Positions 27,537 to 36,978 are shown, counted from the stretch's first letter. The stretch: DNA of 64,000 nucleotides from Erythrobacter sp. YJ-T3-07 (GCF_015999305.1 NZ_JAEAGP010000001.1:434001-498000), one strand, 5' to 3'. Translations and numbers: made by a program. Notes: generated from the sequence alone by a model not told the origin.

Positions 27537-28223
27537 ATGGGCCAAGACCTACCCGATAGCTGGCAAGACACGCTGGCCCCGGTGCTCGCCACGCCCGAGG
27601 CGCGCAAGCTGGGCGGCTTTCTGCGCGCGGAGGAAGCGGCGGGCAAGGCGATCTATCCGCCGCAGGGCTGCCGGTTGCGCGCACTGGAGCTGACCCCGCT
27701 CGACCAGGTCAAGGTCGTGATCCTGGGGCAGGACCCCTACCATGGTCCGGGGCAGGCGATGGGGCTGAGCTTCTCCGTCCCCGATGGCGTGCGGCATCCG
27801 CCCTCGCTGCGGAACATCTTCAGGGAACTGGCCGAGGATTGCGGTATCCCTGCGCCCGCGTCTGGCGACCTGACCCCGTGGGCCCAGCGCGGCGTGCTGC
27901 TGCTCAACAACACGCTGACGGTCGAGGCGGGCAATGCGGGCAGCCATGCGGGGCGCGGGTGGGACGCGATTACCGATGCCTGCGTCGCGGCGGTGGCGGC
28001 GCGCGAACAGCCGGCGGTGTTCATCCTGTGGGGCAGCCATGCGCAGAAGAAGGCGTCGCGGATTGCGGAGCTGAACGAGCCGACGCGCCACTGCGTGATT
28101 CGCTCGCCGCATCCCAGCCCGCTCTCGGCGCATCGCGGGTTCTTCGGCTCGAAGCCGTTCAGCCGCGCCAATGCGTTTCTGGAACAGGTCGGCCTCGGCC
28201 CGGTCGACTGGCAGATCGCCTGA
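27537..28223 (+). CDS. ung: Uracil-DNA glycosylase, family 1
   Basis: Removes uracil from DNA to begin base excision repair. The 228-residue protein carries the water-activating motif GQDPYHG at residues 64-70 (Asp66), LLLNNTLTVE near 122 and HPSPLSAHRGFFG near 192 with the leucine-loop histidine. Length and sequence are typical of family 1. It is divergent from rnd over 113 bases and convergent with the next gene. Confidence 0.96.
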   Translation: MGQDLPDSWQDTLAPVLATPEARKLGGFLRAEEAAGKAIYPPQGCRLRALELTPLDQVKVVILGQDPYHGPGQAMGLSFSVPDGVRHPPSLRNIFRELAEDCGIPAPASGDLTPWAQRGVLLLNNTLTVEAGNAGSHAGRGWDAITDACVAAVAAREQPAVFILWGSHAQKKASRIAELNEPTRHCVIRSPHPSPLSAHRGFFGSKPFSRANAFLEQVGLGPVDWQIA

Positions 28224-28239
28224 CCGACTCTGCGCGCGG

Positions 28240-29373
28240 TCAGGCTACGTCGTCGAGTCGGGTTAGTCGGTCCAGCGCCACGCGCAGCGCGCGGTCGATA
28301 TCGCTTTCATCGGGCACGGATTTCGGCGCCAGCGCAGATTCGTGGCGATGCGCGCCGGTGCGCGGCGGGATGCCATGGGCAGCCTGCGCCTCGGCCTCAC
28401 CCTGCAAGGCGCGGGCGAGACGTTCGACCAGTTCGGCAACTCCCAGCTCCTGCAATTCCGGTTCCTCGGCACGCGGTGCGGGCCAGACCGGGGGCGGAGG
28501 CGGCGCGGTGGGGCGCGACATGACCCGCTCGATCTGCGTGAGGTCGAGGGGGGGCAGTGCCTGCGCTGCGGGCGCGAAAGACAGCGGTCGGGCGGCGGGC
28601 GCTTCCTTGCGGCGCGGCTCTGCGTCCACCGGCTCTTCCTTCGAGACGAAATCGGCGAAGGGATTGTAGCGCGAGGGCTTCGGGACGGGCGTCGGCTGCG
28701 CGGTTTCCTGCTCGACCGGCCACGCGTCGTCGCTCCCGTCGTCAAAGGACATGTCAGCGTTGGAAGTCTGCGGATCATGCCCGGGCAGGGGCACGGATTC
28801 GTCAGGCGCGTTATCCTGCGCCTTGTCCACCGGGATCTTTGCATCGTGGCTACCCGAATCGCTCCACGCCGAGGCGAAATAGGGATCGTCGATCGGCGGG
28901 CCGATCTCGTCGGTCAGTTCGTAGTCGGCATCTTGCGGGGGCGGGGCGGGGCGCTTCTTCTCCTCGGCCACCTCGTCCGCGTCTTCGTCTTCGACGCCGC
29001 GCACCATGCCGAGCGCGGCGCGAATGTCGAGCGGCGCGCGCGCCTTTCTCTTGCGGGTCTTGCGCTCCGGTTCGGCGCTGGCTTCGATGGAGCGCGGGGC
29101 CTGCTCGTCATCGCTGCGCACACGGCTCGCGATGAACAGGCCCAGCAGCAGCCCCATGACGGCAGCGGCGGCGACAAAGACGATGCGCGTGTTCGGGCCG
29201 AACGGCGGTGCGCCGGAAAATGCCGCGTCGAACAATACCGGAGGCAGCAACAGGCAGCCGCCGCCGAACAGCGCGGCGAACCACAGGCCGACGATGACGA
29301 CGAAGGCCGTGCTCTGCGTAAATCCGGCAGTTTTGCCGGTGTGTGTCTGTGCGGTGTGATCGCTCTCGGTCAC
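28240..29373 (-). CDS. Two-span membrane protein with long disordered tail
   Basis: A 377-residue protein: membrane segments at about residues 22-48 and 64-84 form a hairpin, followed by a basic patch (ERKTRKRKARA) and a long low-complexity region rich in Pro, Asp, Glu and Ala. A short predicted helix occupies the C-terminus (ELQELGVAELVERLARALQG). No enzyme motif is seen. It starts 12 bases after the glycosyltransferase gene on the same strand and may belong to the exosortase A-linked locus, perhaps as a scaffold; that is inference. Confidence 0.7.
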   Translation of the reverse strand: MTESDHTAQTHTGKTAGFTQSTAFVVIVGLWFAALFGGGCLLLPPVLFDAAFSGAPPFGPNTRIVFVAAAAVMGLLLGLFIASRVRSDDEQAPRSIEASAEPERKTRKRKARAPLDIRAALGMVRGVEDEDADEVAEEKKRPAPPPQDADYELTDEIGPPIDDPYFASAWSDSGSHDAKIPVDKAQDNAPDESVPLPGHDPQTSNADMSFDDGSDDAWPVEQETAQPTPVPKPSRYNPFADFVSKEEPVDAEPRRKEAPAARPLSFAPAAQALPPLDLTQIERVMSRPTAPPPPPVWPAPRAEEPELQELGVAELVERLARALQGEAEAQAAHGIPPRTGAHRHESALAPKSVPDESDIDRALRVALDRLTRLDDVA

Positions 29374-29385
29374 CCTGCTTGTCCT

Positions 29386-30660
29386 CTATCGCGTGCCGCC
29401 CTGGCTGGCGCGGGCTCTCCCAGCGGGAACTGCCCACGCCGCGCCTTCGGGCGACCGATCCAAAGGCCTGCCTAGCAGGCGATGGTAAATGGCTTGATAA
29501 CGCTGCGCATTTATCGCCCAGTCGCGTTCGAGCGCAACATACTTGCTGGCCCTTTTGCGGATCGCGGGCCATTCGTCCCGCCGATCGAGCATGTCGCCGA
29601 GTCCCGCCGCCAATGCGTGCGGATCGTCGGCGGGGAACAGCACCCCGGTCTGCCCGTGATCGATCAGCTCCTTGTGCCCGCCAACATCCGAGGCGGCGAC
29701 GATTCGCCCCTGCGCCATTGCCTCCAGCGGCTTGAGCGGCGTGACCAGCTCGGTCAGCCGGCTGCGCTTGCGCGGGAAGGCGAGAATGTCGATCAGCGAA
29801 TAGTAGTCGGCCACCTCGCTATGCGGGACGCGGCCTGCGAAAATGATCGAGTCGGCCGTGCTCGAGGCGTCCGCCTGTGCGCGCAGAGCGGCCTCGTCCG
29901 GCCCGCCGCCGACCAGCAGCAGGCGCGCATCCGGGTGGCGGCCTTGCAGCGCGGGCAGCGCCGCGATCAGATCGTCGAGACCTTCGTAGGGGTAGAAGCT
30001 GCCGATGAAGCCGATCACCGGGCCGTCGGTGAGGCCGAGTCGGTCGGCGAGTGCGGCATTGCGCGGCGCGGGATCGCCGAACTGGGTCAGGTCGACCGCA
30101 TTGGGCGAGATGCCGATCTTGCCCGGCGGGAAACCGCGCGCGACCAGATCGCTGCGCAGCCCCTCGCAGATCGTGAATACCGCGTCCGCACGACCCACGA
30201 CATGGTTTTCGAGCATCCGGGTCAGGCGATATTTGGCCGACCCTTCGCGCCCGGTCCCGTTGGAGACCGCTGCGTCTTCCCAGAAGGCGCGAATCTCGTA
30301 CACCACCGGGATGCCCAGCTTCCTGCCCGCACTGACTGCGGCGAGGCCGCATAGCGCAGGCGAATGCGCGTGGAGCACATCGGGCTGCCATTCCTTTGCC
30401 AGCTGCACGATTGCGTCGGCCTGCGCCTGCACCTCGCGCCACTCGCCGATCAACGGCGGGCCGCCTGCCGCACCCTCGCTGCGATGAAAGGTGAGTCCTT
30501 CGCAGGTTTCTGCCTGCGGGCCGGCGGCGCTATGGCGCGGACCGGTGAGCCCGCGCACATCCAGCCCGGCCGCCAGCTGCGCGCGCATGATGGCGCGGGT
30601 GCGAAAGGCGTAGCCGCTGTGCAGCGGCAACGAGTGGTCGAGGACGTGAAGAACGCGCAT
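29386..30660 (-). CDS. Exosortase A-associated group 4 glycosyltransferase
   Basis: A 424-residue GT-B enzyme. MRVLHVLDHSLPLHSGYAFR at the N-terminus and LTELVTPLKPLEAMAQGR with the downstream GGHKELI donor-site segment match the PEP-CTERM/exosortase A-associated glycosyltransferase group (Daro_2409 type). It would add a sugar to a lipid-linked exopolysaccharide intermediate in the cytoplasm. It is divergent from the O-ligase gene over 117 bases that contain a small coupled gene. No exosortase or PEP-CTERM protein is inside this window. Confidence 0.87.
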   Translation of the reverse strand: MRVLHVLDHSLPLHSGYAFRTRAIMRAQLAAGLDVRGLTGPRHSAAGPQAETCEGLTFHRSEGAAGGPPLIGEWREVQAQADAIVQLAKEWQPDVLHAHSPALCGLAAVSAGRKLGIPVVYEIRAFWEDAAVSNGTGREGSAKYRLTRMLENHVVGRADAVFTICEGLRSDLVARGFPPGKIGISPNAVDLTQFGDPAPRNAALADRLGLTDGPVIGFIGSFYPYEGLDDLIAALPALQGRHPDARLLLVGGGPDEAALRAQADASSTADSIIFAGRVPHSEVADYYSLIDILAFPRKRSRLTELVTPLKPLEAMAQGRIVAASDVGGHKELIDHGQTGVLFPADDPHALAAGLGDMLDRRDEWPAIRKRASKYVALERDWAINAQRYQAIYHRLLGRPLDRSPEGAAWAVPAGRARASQGGTR

Positions 30661-30777
30661 GGCAGGCTGTGCCTAGCGCGGTGTCCTTAACGTCGCGTCA
30701 ACTCGGCCCTGATAGCGCGGCTGCCAGATGGCCCGGAAACCTCCGTGCCCGCACCTGCGCGATGGAGCATTCACGCC

Positions 30778-30909
30778 GTGATCGATATGGCCGTCATCGT
30801 TTCGATCCACGCGCTGCTGCTGCTGGCGGCCTATCGGCTGATGCTGCGCGACGATCTCGATGAAGATCCGCCGTTCGATCAGGGAGGCACGGGCGGCGCG
30901 GCGGCATGA
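30778..30909 (+). CDS. 43-residue membrane peptide coupled to the O-ligase gene
   Basis: A short frame from GTG 30778 (ATG 30787 is an alternative) to TGA at 30907-30909. The product has one hydrophobic span (MAVIVSIHALLLLAAYRLML) followed by an acidic, glycine-rich tail (DDLDEDPPFDQGG). Its stop overlaps the ATG of the O-ligase gene as ATGA, strong evidence for translational coupling. GGAG at 30764-30767 is a plausible ribosome site. I do not know a named family; the context suggests a small accessory subunit for exopolysaccharide export or polymerisation. Confidence 0.65.
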   Translation: MIDMAVIVSIHALLLLAAYRLMLRDDLDEDPPFDQGGTGGAAA

Positions 30910-32303
30910 CCGACCTGTTCCTCCTCGGCTTTTTCGGCCTTCTCCTGCTGTTCGGGCTCAAGCGCCCGTTCCTGTGGGTCTGCGCCTATCTTTATGTAGA
31001 TATCCTCGCCCCCCAGAAGATGGGCTTCGGCATCATCACCAGCGTGCCGGTCTCGCTGATCGCCTTCGCGGCGGCCTTCGGTGGCTGGCTGCTGATGGAC
31101 AAGAAGACGAAGCTCACCTTCACCTTTCGTCAGGGGCTGCTGGCGTTCCTGCTGGTGTGGAGCTGGTTCACGCTGCAGGGGGCCGAGTTTACCGAGCCCG
31201 CGCTCGCCAAGTGGGACTGGGTGTGGAAGACGCTGGTGTTCGCGATCTTCCTGCCGTTCACCGTCACCACCAGGCTGCGCTTCGAAGCCGCCGCGCTGGT
31301 CATGGTGCTGACGGCCGGGGCGATCATCATTTCCGGCGGGATCAAGACCGTGCTGGGCGGCGGCGGCTACGGCACGCTGTCGCTGTTCGTGAACGATAAC
31401 AGCGGGATCTACGAGAGCTCCACCATCTCGACCGTGGCGATCGCGATCATTCCGCTGCTCTACTGGTTCACCCGCTACGGAACCATCTTTCCCCCCAGCC
31501 TGCCGGTCAAGATCTTCGCGGCCTGCCTGGCAGGGGCCTGCCTGCTGATCCCGATCGGGACCGAGGCGCGCACCGGCCTGTTGTGCATCGCGATGCTCGG
31601 CCTCCTGATCCTGCGCGAAAGCCGCCACAAGCTGCTGCTGGCAGTCGGCGGCGTGCTGCTGTGCGTCGCCGCCTTCCCGTTCCTGCCGCAATCCTATGCC
31701 GATCGCATGGCGACGATGATGACTGCGGAGGAGGACGAAAGCGCCTCGACCCGGATGGCGGTGTGGGAATGGACGATCGACTACGCGAAGGACCGGCCGC
31801 TGGGCGGCGGGTTCGAAGCCTATCGCGCCAACAGCTTCACTTACCGCATGCCGCAGACCTCGGGCGAAGGGAACATGACCACCACCCGATACGAAAAGGT
31901 GGTCGACGAGGGGCGCGCCTATCACTCGGCGATTTTCGAGATGCTCGGCGAACAGGGCTGGCCGGGGCTGATCGCCTGGCTGGGGCTGCAGGCGCTGGGC
32001 CTGTTGCAGATGGAACTGGTCCGGCGGCGCATGCGCAGGCGGGCCGATCCGCGTGTGGCCTGGCTTGGCCACCTCGCGATCGCGCTGCAATATGCGCAGC
32101 TGATCTATCTGGTCGGCGCGCTGTTCCAGGGCATCGCGTGGCAGCCCTTCATCATGATGCTGGCAGGGCTCCAGATCGCGCTGGCGATCTATGCGAAGCG
32201 CTATGATTCGCCGCAGGGCGCGACCGTGGGAGAGCGGCTGGCCGCACAGCGGCGCGCCGCCGCTCCCGATGCCGTAGCGACAGGCCCCGCTCCATTGCGC
32301 TAG
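30906..32303 (+). CDS. Exosortase A-associated O-glycosylation ligase, Wzy-like
   Basis: A 465-residue polytopic protein with about ten membrane spans and a large periplasmic loop near residues 270-350 (RMAVWEWTIDYAKDRPLGGG, then EGRAYHSAIFEMLGEQGWPG). This matches the putative O-glycosylation ligase of exosortase A systems, part of the O-antigen ligase/polymerase superfamily. It would polymerise or transfer lipid-linked glycan on the outer face of the inner membrane. It overlaps the preceding 43-residue gene by four bases and is divergent from the locus glycosyltransferase. Confidence 0.88.
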   Translation: MTDLFLLGFFGLLLLFGLKRPFLWVCAYLYVDILAPQKMGFGIITSVPVSLIAFAAAFGGWLLMDKKTKLTFTFRQGLLAFLLVWSWFTLQGAEFTEPALAKWDWVWKTLVFAIFLPFTVTTRLRFEAAALVMVLTAGAIIISGGIKTVLGGGGYGTLSLFVNDNSGIYESSTISTVAIAIIPLLYWFTRYGTIFPPSLPVKIFAACLAGACLLIPIGTEARTGLLCIAMLGLLILRESRHKLLLAVGGVLLCVAAFPFLPQSYADRMATMMTAEEDESASTRMAVWEWTIDYAKDRPLGGGFEAYRANSFTYRMPQTSGEGNMTTTRYEKVVDEGRAYHSAIFEMLGEQGWPGLIAWLGLQALGLLQMELVRRRMRRRADPRVAWLGHLAIALQYAQLIYLVGALFQGIAWQPFIMMLAGLQIALAIYAKRYDSPQGATVGERLAAQRRAAAPDAVATGPAPLR

Positions 32304-32356
32304 CGCCCGGCATCCGGCATGGAGCGCGCACAAATCCACGCAAAGGAGAGGCGCGC

Positions 32357-32806
32357 ATGAGCCCGCAGGATATCGCTGAAAAGGTCGGCGAACAGATCGG
32401 CACCAGCCCCTGGGTCGAGATCAGCCAGGAACGGATCAACCAGTTCGCCGAGGCGACCGGCGACCACCAGTTCATCCACGTGAACGAGGAAGCGGCCAAG
32501 ATGACGCCGTTCGGCGGCACCATCGCGCACGGCTTCCTGACGCTGTCGATGATCCCCTACCTCAGCGCCGAAAGCGACCTGCCCAAGCCCGACGGGATCA
32601 AGATGGCCGTCAACTACGGCGGCAACAAGACGCGCTTCATCAACCCGGTGAAGAGCGGCAAGCGCATTCGCGGCCACTGGAAGCTGCTCGAAATGACCGA
32701 GAAGCGCCCCGGCCAGTGGCAGCAGACGGTCGAGATCACGATCGAGATCGAAGGCGAGGACAAGCCCGCCCTGATCTGCGAATGGATGACGATGTTCTTC
32801 GTCTAA
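32357..32806 (+). CDS. MaoC-family (R)-specific enoyl-CoA hydratase
   Basis: A 149-residue single hotdog-fold protein. The active-site motif appears as [20 protein letters not shown] (residues about 30-49), with the Asp and His of hydratase 2 enzymes, then [16 protein letters not shown]. It would hydrate trans-2-enoyl-CoA to (R)-3-hydroxyacyl-CoA, linking fatty-acid oxidation to PHA synthesis. A thiolase gene follows after a palindromic repeat pair. It resembles PhaJ-like hydratases, but substrate length cannot be judged. Confidence 0.88.
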   Translation: MSPQDIAEKVGEQIGTSPWVEISQERINQFAEATGDHQFIHVNEEAAKMTPFGGTIAHGFLTLSMIPYLSAESDLPKPDGIKMAVNYGGNKTRFINPVKSGKRIRGHWKLLEMTEKRPGQWQQTVEITIEIEGEDKPALICEWMTMFFV

Positions 32807-32817
32807 ATCCTTGGCGA

Positions 32818-32891
32818 GAGTCCCGGCGAAAGCTGGGACCTCACGCGATCAGGCAGCAAGAATTAAGAGGTCCCGGCTCTCGCTGGGACTC
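32818..32891. repeat. Paired REP-like palindromic elements (BIME-like)
   Basis: Two 25-base palindromic units in opposite orientation, 32818-32842 and 32867-32891, each a hairpin built from GTCCCGGC and GCTGGGAC arms around four bases, separated by 24 bases. The second unit is nearly the reverse complement of the first. Extragenic palindromes of this sequence style are common in sphingomonad genomes. The pair ends 19 bases before the thiolase start, so it could influence message stability between the two genes. Confidence 0.8.
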
Positions 32892-32909
32892 AGCAAGAGG
32901 ACCCTTCCC

Positions 32910-34091
32910 ATGACCCGTAGTGCAGTCATCGTTTCCACCGCACGCACCGCCATCGGCCGCGCCTACAAGGGCGGCTTCAACGACACCAAGGGCGCGACCC
33001 TTGGCTCGTACTCGCTTGCCCCCGCGATCGAGCGCGCCAAGATCGAAGCCGGCGAAATCAACGACGTTATCTGGGGCGCCGCGCTCCAGCAGGGTGCGCA
33101 GGCGGGTAACCTCGGTCGCCAGGTCGCGCTGCGCGCCGGCTGCCCGATTTCCGTTTCGGGCATGACCATCGACCGCCAGTGCTCGTCGGGCCTGATGGCG
33201 ATCTCGACCGCTGCGAAGCAGATCATCGTCGACAACATGGATATCGTCGCGGGCGGCGGTCAGGAATCGATCAGCCTCGTCCAGACCCCCGAAATGCGTG
33301 TCATGCCTGATCCCGAGCTGATGGCGATGCACAACGCGGTCTACATGCCGATGCTGCAGACGGCTGAAACCGTCGCCAAGCGCTACGGCATCGACCGCGA
33401 AGCGCAGGACGAATACGCGCTCCGTTCGCAGCAGCGCACGGCGGCTGCGCAGGAAGCCGGCAAGTTCGACGACGAGATCGTGCCCGTCACCGTCACCATG
33501 AAGGTGAAGGACAAGGAAACCGGCGAGGTTTCCGACCAGGAAGTGACCGTCGCGAAGGATGAAGGCAACCGCCCCTCCACCACGCTGGAAGGCCTGCAGT
33601 CGCTCAACCCCGTGATGGGCTCTGGCAGCACGATCACCGCCGGTAACGCCAGCCAATTGTCCGACGGTTCGTCCGCCAGCATCCTGATGGAAGAAAAGCT
33701 CGCCGAAAAGCGCGGTCTGACCCCGCTTGGCCGTTATGTCGGCATGGCGGTTGCGGGCACCGAGCCCGACGAAATGGGCATCGGCCCGGTCTTCGCGATC
33801 CCCGCCGTGCTCGAACGCACCGGCCTGAAGATTAGCGATATCGGCCTGTGGGAGCTGAACGAAGCCTTCGCGGTGCAGGTGCTGTACTGCCGCGACAAGC
33901 TCGGCATCCCCGACGAAGACCTCAACGTCAACGGCGGCTCGATCTCGATCGGTCACCCCTACGGCATGACCGGCGCACGCTGCGTCGGCCACGCGCTGAT
34001 CGAAGGCAAGCGTCGCGGTGCCAAATACGTCTGCGTCACCATGTGCGTCGGCGGCGGCATGGGCGCAGCAGGCATCTTCGAGGTCCTGTGA
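32910..34091 (+). CDS. Acetyl-CoA C-acyltransferase (thiolase)
   Basis: A 393-residue thiolase. Nucleophile Cys91 lies in [16 protein letters not shown], the [10 protein letters not shown] histidine region near 330-345 and the second catalytic cysteine in [14 protein letters not shown] near 383. ATG 32910 is chosen because homology starts at [17 protein letters not shown] and GAGG lies 9 bases upstream; upstream frame translates the repeat. It either cleaves 3-ketoacyl-CoA in beta-oxidation or condenses acetyl-CoA for PHA. The nearby MaoC hydratase and phaZ favour a link to storage polymer, but a beta-oxidation role is equally possible. Confidence 0.92.
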   Translation: MTRSAVIVSTARTAIGRAYKGGFNDTKGATLGSYSLAPAIERAKIEAGEINDVIWGAALQQGAQAGNLGRQVALRAGCPISVSGMTIDRQCSSGLMAISTAAKQIIVDNMDIVAGGGQESISLVQTPEMRVMPDPELMAMHNAVYMPMLQTAETVAKRYGIDREAQDEYALRSQQRTAAAQEAGKFDDEIVPVTVTMKVKDKETGEVSDQEVTVAKDEGNRPSTTLEGLQSLNPVMGSGSTITAGNASQLSDGSSASILMEEKLAEKRGLTPLGRYVGMAVAGTEPDEMGIGPVFAIPAVLERTGLKISDIGLWELNEAFAVQVLYCRDKLGIPDEDLNVNGGSISIGHPYGMTGARCVGHALIEGKRRGAKYVCVTMCVGGGMGAAGIFEVL

Positions 34092-34113
34092 CGCCTGCAT
34101 AACGGAGACTGAC

Positions 34114-35067
34114 ATGGCTGGACGGTGGCCCGCGCTCGATTTCGAGGCCGAGAAATCGGTTTACGCCACCGTCCACGCCTATCTCCAGGTGATCGGCAAG
34201 CTGCCGACCCGTGCCCTGCCGTGGTGCAATCACAGCTGGCACCTCGCGATGCTGGTCACCCCGACCGGCTTTCGCATCTATCCGGTACAAGCCGATGCGG
34301 GCGAGGCCGAGATCCTGCTCGATTGCCTCGCCTCACGTCTCGTCCTGACGACATCCGACGGACGCGAGCGGGTGATGCCGCTGACCGGGCAGAGCGTGGC
34401 GGCCTTCCATTCCGAACTGACCGACACGCTGCGCGATGCAGGCATCGCCACGTCGATCGATGGCGGTCCCAACGAAGTCGAGGAACCGATTCCCTTCGCG
34501 CAGGACGATGCTCCGCGCGAGTGGGATGGCGACACGGTCCAGCGGCTCCACCGCGCCTTTTCCGATGCGGCGCGCGTGCTGTTCGAGTTCCGCACCGGCT
34601 TCGTCGGCAAGTCGAGCCCGGTCCATCTGTTCTGGGGCAGTTTCGATCTCGCCGTGACGCGCTTTTCGGGGCGCGAGGCACCGCTGCATCCGGGAGGCTT
34701 TCCCAATCTCCCCGACGCGGTCACCCGCGAAGCCTATAGCCACGAGGTCGCCAGCTTCGGCTTCTGGCCGGGCGGTGGCGGGGTCGAGGAAGCGGCGTTC
34801 TACGCCTATGGCTACCCCACGCCCGAAGGGCTGGACCAGGCTGGCATCGAACCTGCCGAAGCTTACTGGCACACCGATCTGGGCGAATTCGTGCTGCCCT
34901 ACGCGGCGGTCCGCTCTGCCGACGATCCCGAGGCGGCGCTGCTGCGGTTCCTCGAAAGCGCCTACCGCGCGGTCGCCACGCGCGGCGAGTGGGATTGCGC
35001 TGCGCTCGACATCCCGGTCGGTCGGTTGGGCGAGCCCTATGATCTGGCGGCGCACCGGCGGCGCTGA
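34114..35067 (+). CDS. DUF5996-family protein
   Basis: A 317-residue soluble protein. WPALDFEAEKSVYATVHAYL at the N-terminus, then PWCNHSWHLAMLVTPTGF and, in the middle, SSPVHLFWGSFDLAVTRFSG and GFWPGGGGVEEAAFYAYGYP are the hallmark segments of DUF5996. The family has no proven function. It follows the thiolase by 22 bases, with GGAG 6 bases before the ATG, so it is probably in the same transcript. No signal peptide or membrane span is seen. Confidence 0.85.
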   Translation: MAGRWPALDFEAEKSVYATVHAYLQVIGKLPTRALPWCNHSWHLAMLVTPTGFRIYPVQADAGEAEILLDCLASRLVLTTSDGRERVMPLTGQSVAAFHSELTDTLRDAGIATSIDGGPNEVEEPIPFAQDDAPREWDGDTVQRLHRAFSDAARVLFEFRTGFVGKSSPVHLFWGSFDLAVTRFSGREAPLHPGGFPNLPDAVTREAYSHEVASFGFWPGGGGVEEAAFYAYGYPTPEGLDQAGIEPAEAYWHTDLGEFVLPYAAVRSADDPEAALLRFLESAYRAVATRGEWDCAALDIPVGRLGEPYDLAAHRRR

Positions 35068-35114
35068 ACAACCCTTTGCGCGCGCGGCGTCGGCAAATGT
35101 GCTAGGCTGACCCC

Positions 35115-35717
35115 ATGGGCATCATCGAACTTCTCGGTCTCGCAGGCAGTGTCAGCCTGCTGTCGGGCTGGCGGCTCTACGCCACGATCCTGATCACCGG
35201 GCTCGCCATGCGGACCGGATGGGTGCCGCTGCCCGAGCAGCTTCAGGTGCTCGACGTGCTCGCCAATCCGTGGGTGCTGGGCGTCGCAGGCGTCGGTGCG
35301 GTGATGGAATTCCTCGCCGACAAGGTCATGTGGCTCGATTCGACCTGGGATGCGGTCCATTCGCTGATCCGCCCGGTCGGGGGCGCGCTGCTGGCGCTGG
35401 CGATTGTCGATCCGTCCGATCCCACATGGCAGGTCATCGCCTTCCTGCTCGGCGGCGGGGCGGCGTTTGCCGCGCATGCGGGCAAGGCGAGCGCGCGCGC
35501 TGCGATCAACACCAGTCCCGAGCCGGTCAGCAATATCGTCGCCTCGACCGCAGAGGACGTCGCCACCGTCGGCCTGCTCGCGCTGGCCTTCGCCAATCCG
35601 GTGATCGCGGCGGTCATCGCCGCTGTGCTGCTGGTGCTCAGCATCGTGCTGATCGTGGTCGTGGGGCGAACCGTGAGGCGCGTCCTCAAGCGAACGCCGA
35701 AGCCCGACGGGGCCTAG
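35115..35717 (+). CDS. DUF4126-family membrane protein
   Basis: A 200-residue integral membrane protein with four to five hydrophobic segments and the family patterns GWRLYATILITGLAMRTGW near residue 18, FLADKVMWLDSTWDAVHSLI near 65 and AHAGKASARAAINTSPEP near 120. A basic C-terminus (RTVRRVLKRTPKPDG) follows the last span. Function unknown; often found among housekeeping genes in proteobacteria. Converges with phaZ over 25 bases containing a small CGGCTG/CAGCCG hairpin. Confidence 0.85.
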   Translation: MGIIELLGLAGSVSLLSGWRLYATILITGLAMRTGWVPLPEQLQVLDVLANPWVLGVAGVGAVMEFLADKVMWLDSTWDAVHSLIRPVGGALLALAIVDPSDPTWQVIAFLLGGGAAFAAHAGKASARAAINTSPEPVSNIVASTAEDVATVGLLALAFANPVIAAVIAAVLLVLSIVLIVVVGRTVRRVLKRTPKPDGA

Positions 35718-35742
35718 CGCGCCTGACCTGCTGCGGCTGCAA

Positions 35743-36978
35743 TCAGCCGTGTTCGGCCATGAATTCCTCAACCACCGGCGCGATCTTCGTGCGCCACTTG
35801 CTGCCGTTGAAGATGCCGTAATGCCCTGCGCCTTCGGCGAGGTAGTAACGCTTCTTCTTGTCCGACAGGTTGCGCGCCAGCGGCAGTGCGGCCTTGGTCT
35901 GGCCGATGCCCGAGATATCGTCGCGCTCACCCTCGACCGCGAGCAGCGCGGTCTGGGTAATGTCGCCCAGGTCGATCACCTTGCCGCGATGTTCCAGCTC
36001 GTTGTTCGGCAGCGAGTGCTTCTGGAACACTTCTTCTACCGTCTGGAGGTAGAATTCCGCAGTCATGTCGCAGACGCTGCGATATTCCTCGTAGAAATCC
36101 TTGGTCAGCTGGGCGCTTTCGTCCTCACCCGCGACCAGATGCTTGTACATCTCGTAATGCGAGAGGATGTGGCCGCCCAGGTTCATGCTCATGAAGCTCG
36201 CCAGCTGCATGAAGCCGGGATAGACGCGCCGCCCGCTGCCCGCGTATTGGGCGGGCACCGTGGCAATCACGTTCTGACGGAACCAGCTGAGCGGCCGCTT
36301 CATCGCCATGTCGTTGACCGTGGTCGGGCTTTCGCGCGTGTCGATCGGCCCGCCCATCATGGTCAACGTCTTGGGTGAGGCCTTGTCCTTCGCGCCGTTC
36401 ATCAGCGCGGTCGCGGCGAGTGCGGGGACGGAGGGCTGGCATACCGCGACCACATGCGCGGCCTCGCCTTCGTTGCGCTGCGCGATCTCCTGCAGGAATT
36501 CCACGATGTAATCGATATAGTCGTCGAGGTCGAAGCGCCCTTCGGCGAGAGGGATGTCGCGCGCGTCGTGCCAGTCGGTGATGTAGACCTCGGCGTTTTC
36601 GACCATCCGTTCGACCGTGCCGCGCAGCAGCGTGGCGAAATGGCCGCTCATCGGGGCGACGATCAGGACTGCGGGCGCATCGTCGGGCAGGTTGGCGCGG
36701 CGGAAGCGCTTGAGGTCGCCGAAGGGGCGGTGCAGCACCAGCGTCTCGGACACCGGATCGGCCTTGCCCTTCACGGTGACGCTTTCGATGTCGAATTCGG
36801 GCTTGCCGCGGCGGATCGTGGCGTGCGCGAAAACTTCCAGCGCGGAACCGGCGATAGGTCCGATACCGGTATAGGCCATCGGGTTGCGCGGATTGCTCAG
36901 CAATTCGGAGCCGATCGAGGCCATCGCGCTGGCGCTGTTGAGCCAGGCGGCCTGCAGTTCATAGGCGTGGTAGAGCAC
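35743..36978 (-). CDS. phaZ: Intracellular polyhydroxybutyrate depolymerase
   Basis: Hydrolyses stored PHB granules inside the cell. I chose GTG 36978, giving 411 residues beginning MLYHAYELQAAWLNSA as in the family, with AAGAGG 6 bases upstream. The nucleophile is a cysteine, Cys180 in HVVAVCQPSVPALA, characteristic of the intracellular PhaZ type rather than secreted serine depolymerases. The later acid and histidine are probably in AVEGERDDISG and GAGHYGIFNG. A palindrome of the TGC-N3-GCA type lies 76 bases upstream. The gene is divergent from the ABC exporter. Confidence 0.92.
   Translation of the reverse strand: MLYHAYELQAAWLNSASAMASIGSELLSNPRNPMAYTGIGPIAGSALEVFAHATIRRGKPEFDIESVTVKGKADPVSETLVLHRPFGDLKRFRRANLPDDAPAVLIVAPMSGHFATLLRGTVERMVENAEVYITDWHDARDIPLAEGRFDLDDYIDYIVEFLQEIAQRNEGEAAHVVAVCQPSVPALAATALMNGAKDKASPKTLTMMGGPIDTRESPTTVNDMAMKRPLSWFRQNVIATVPAQYAGSGRRVYPGFMQLASFMSMNLGGHILSHYEMYKHLVAGEDESAQLTKDFYEEYRSVCDMTAEFYLQTVEEVFQKHSLPNNELEHRGKVIDLGDITQTALLAVEGERDDISGIGQTKAALPLARNLSDKKKRYYLAEGAGHYGIFNGSKWRTKIAPVVEEFMAEHG

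Noticed and set aside
30728..30781. 17-codon frame overlapping the GTG of the small exosortase-locus gene
   Set aside because: No ribosome site, regulatory codon run or attenuator hairpins; probably chance.
35733..35748. CGGCTG/CAGCCG hairpin between DUF4126 and phaZ
   Set aside because: Short stem without a T-run and partly inside the phaZ end; too weak to call a terminator.
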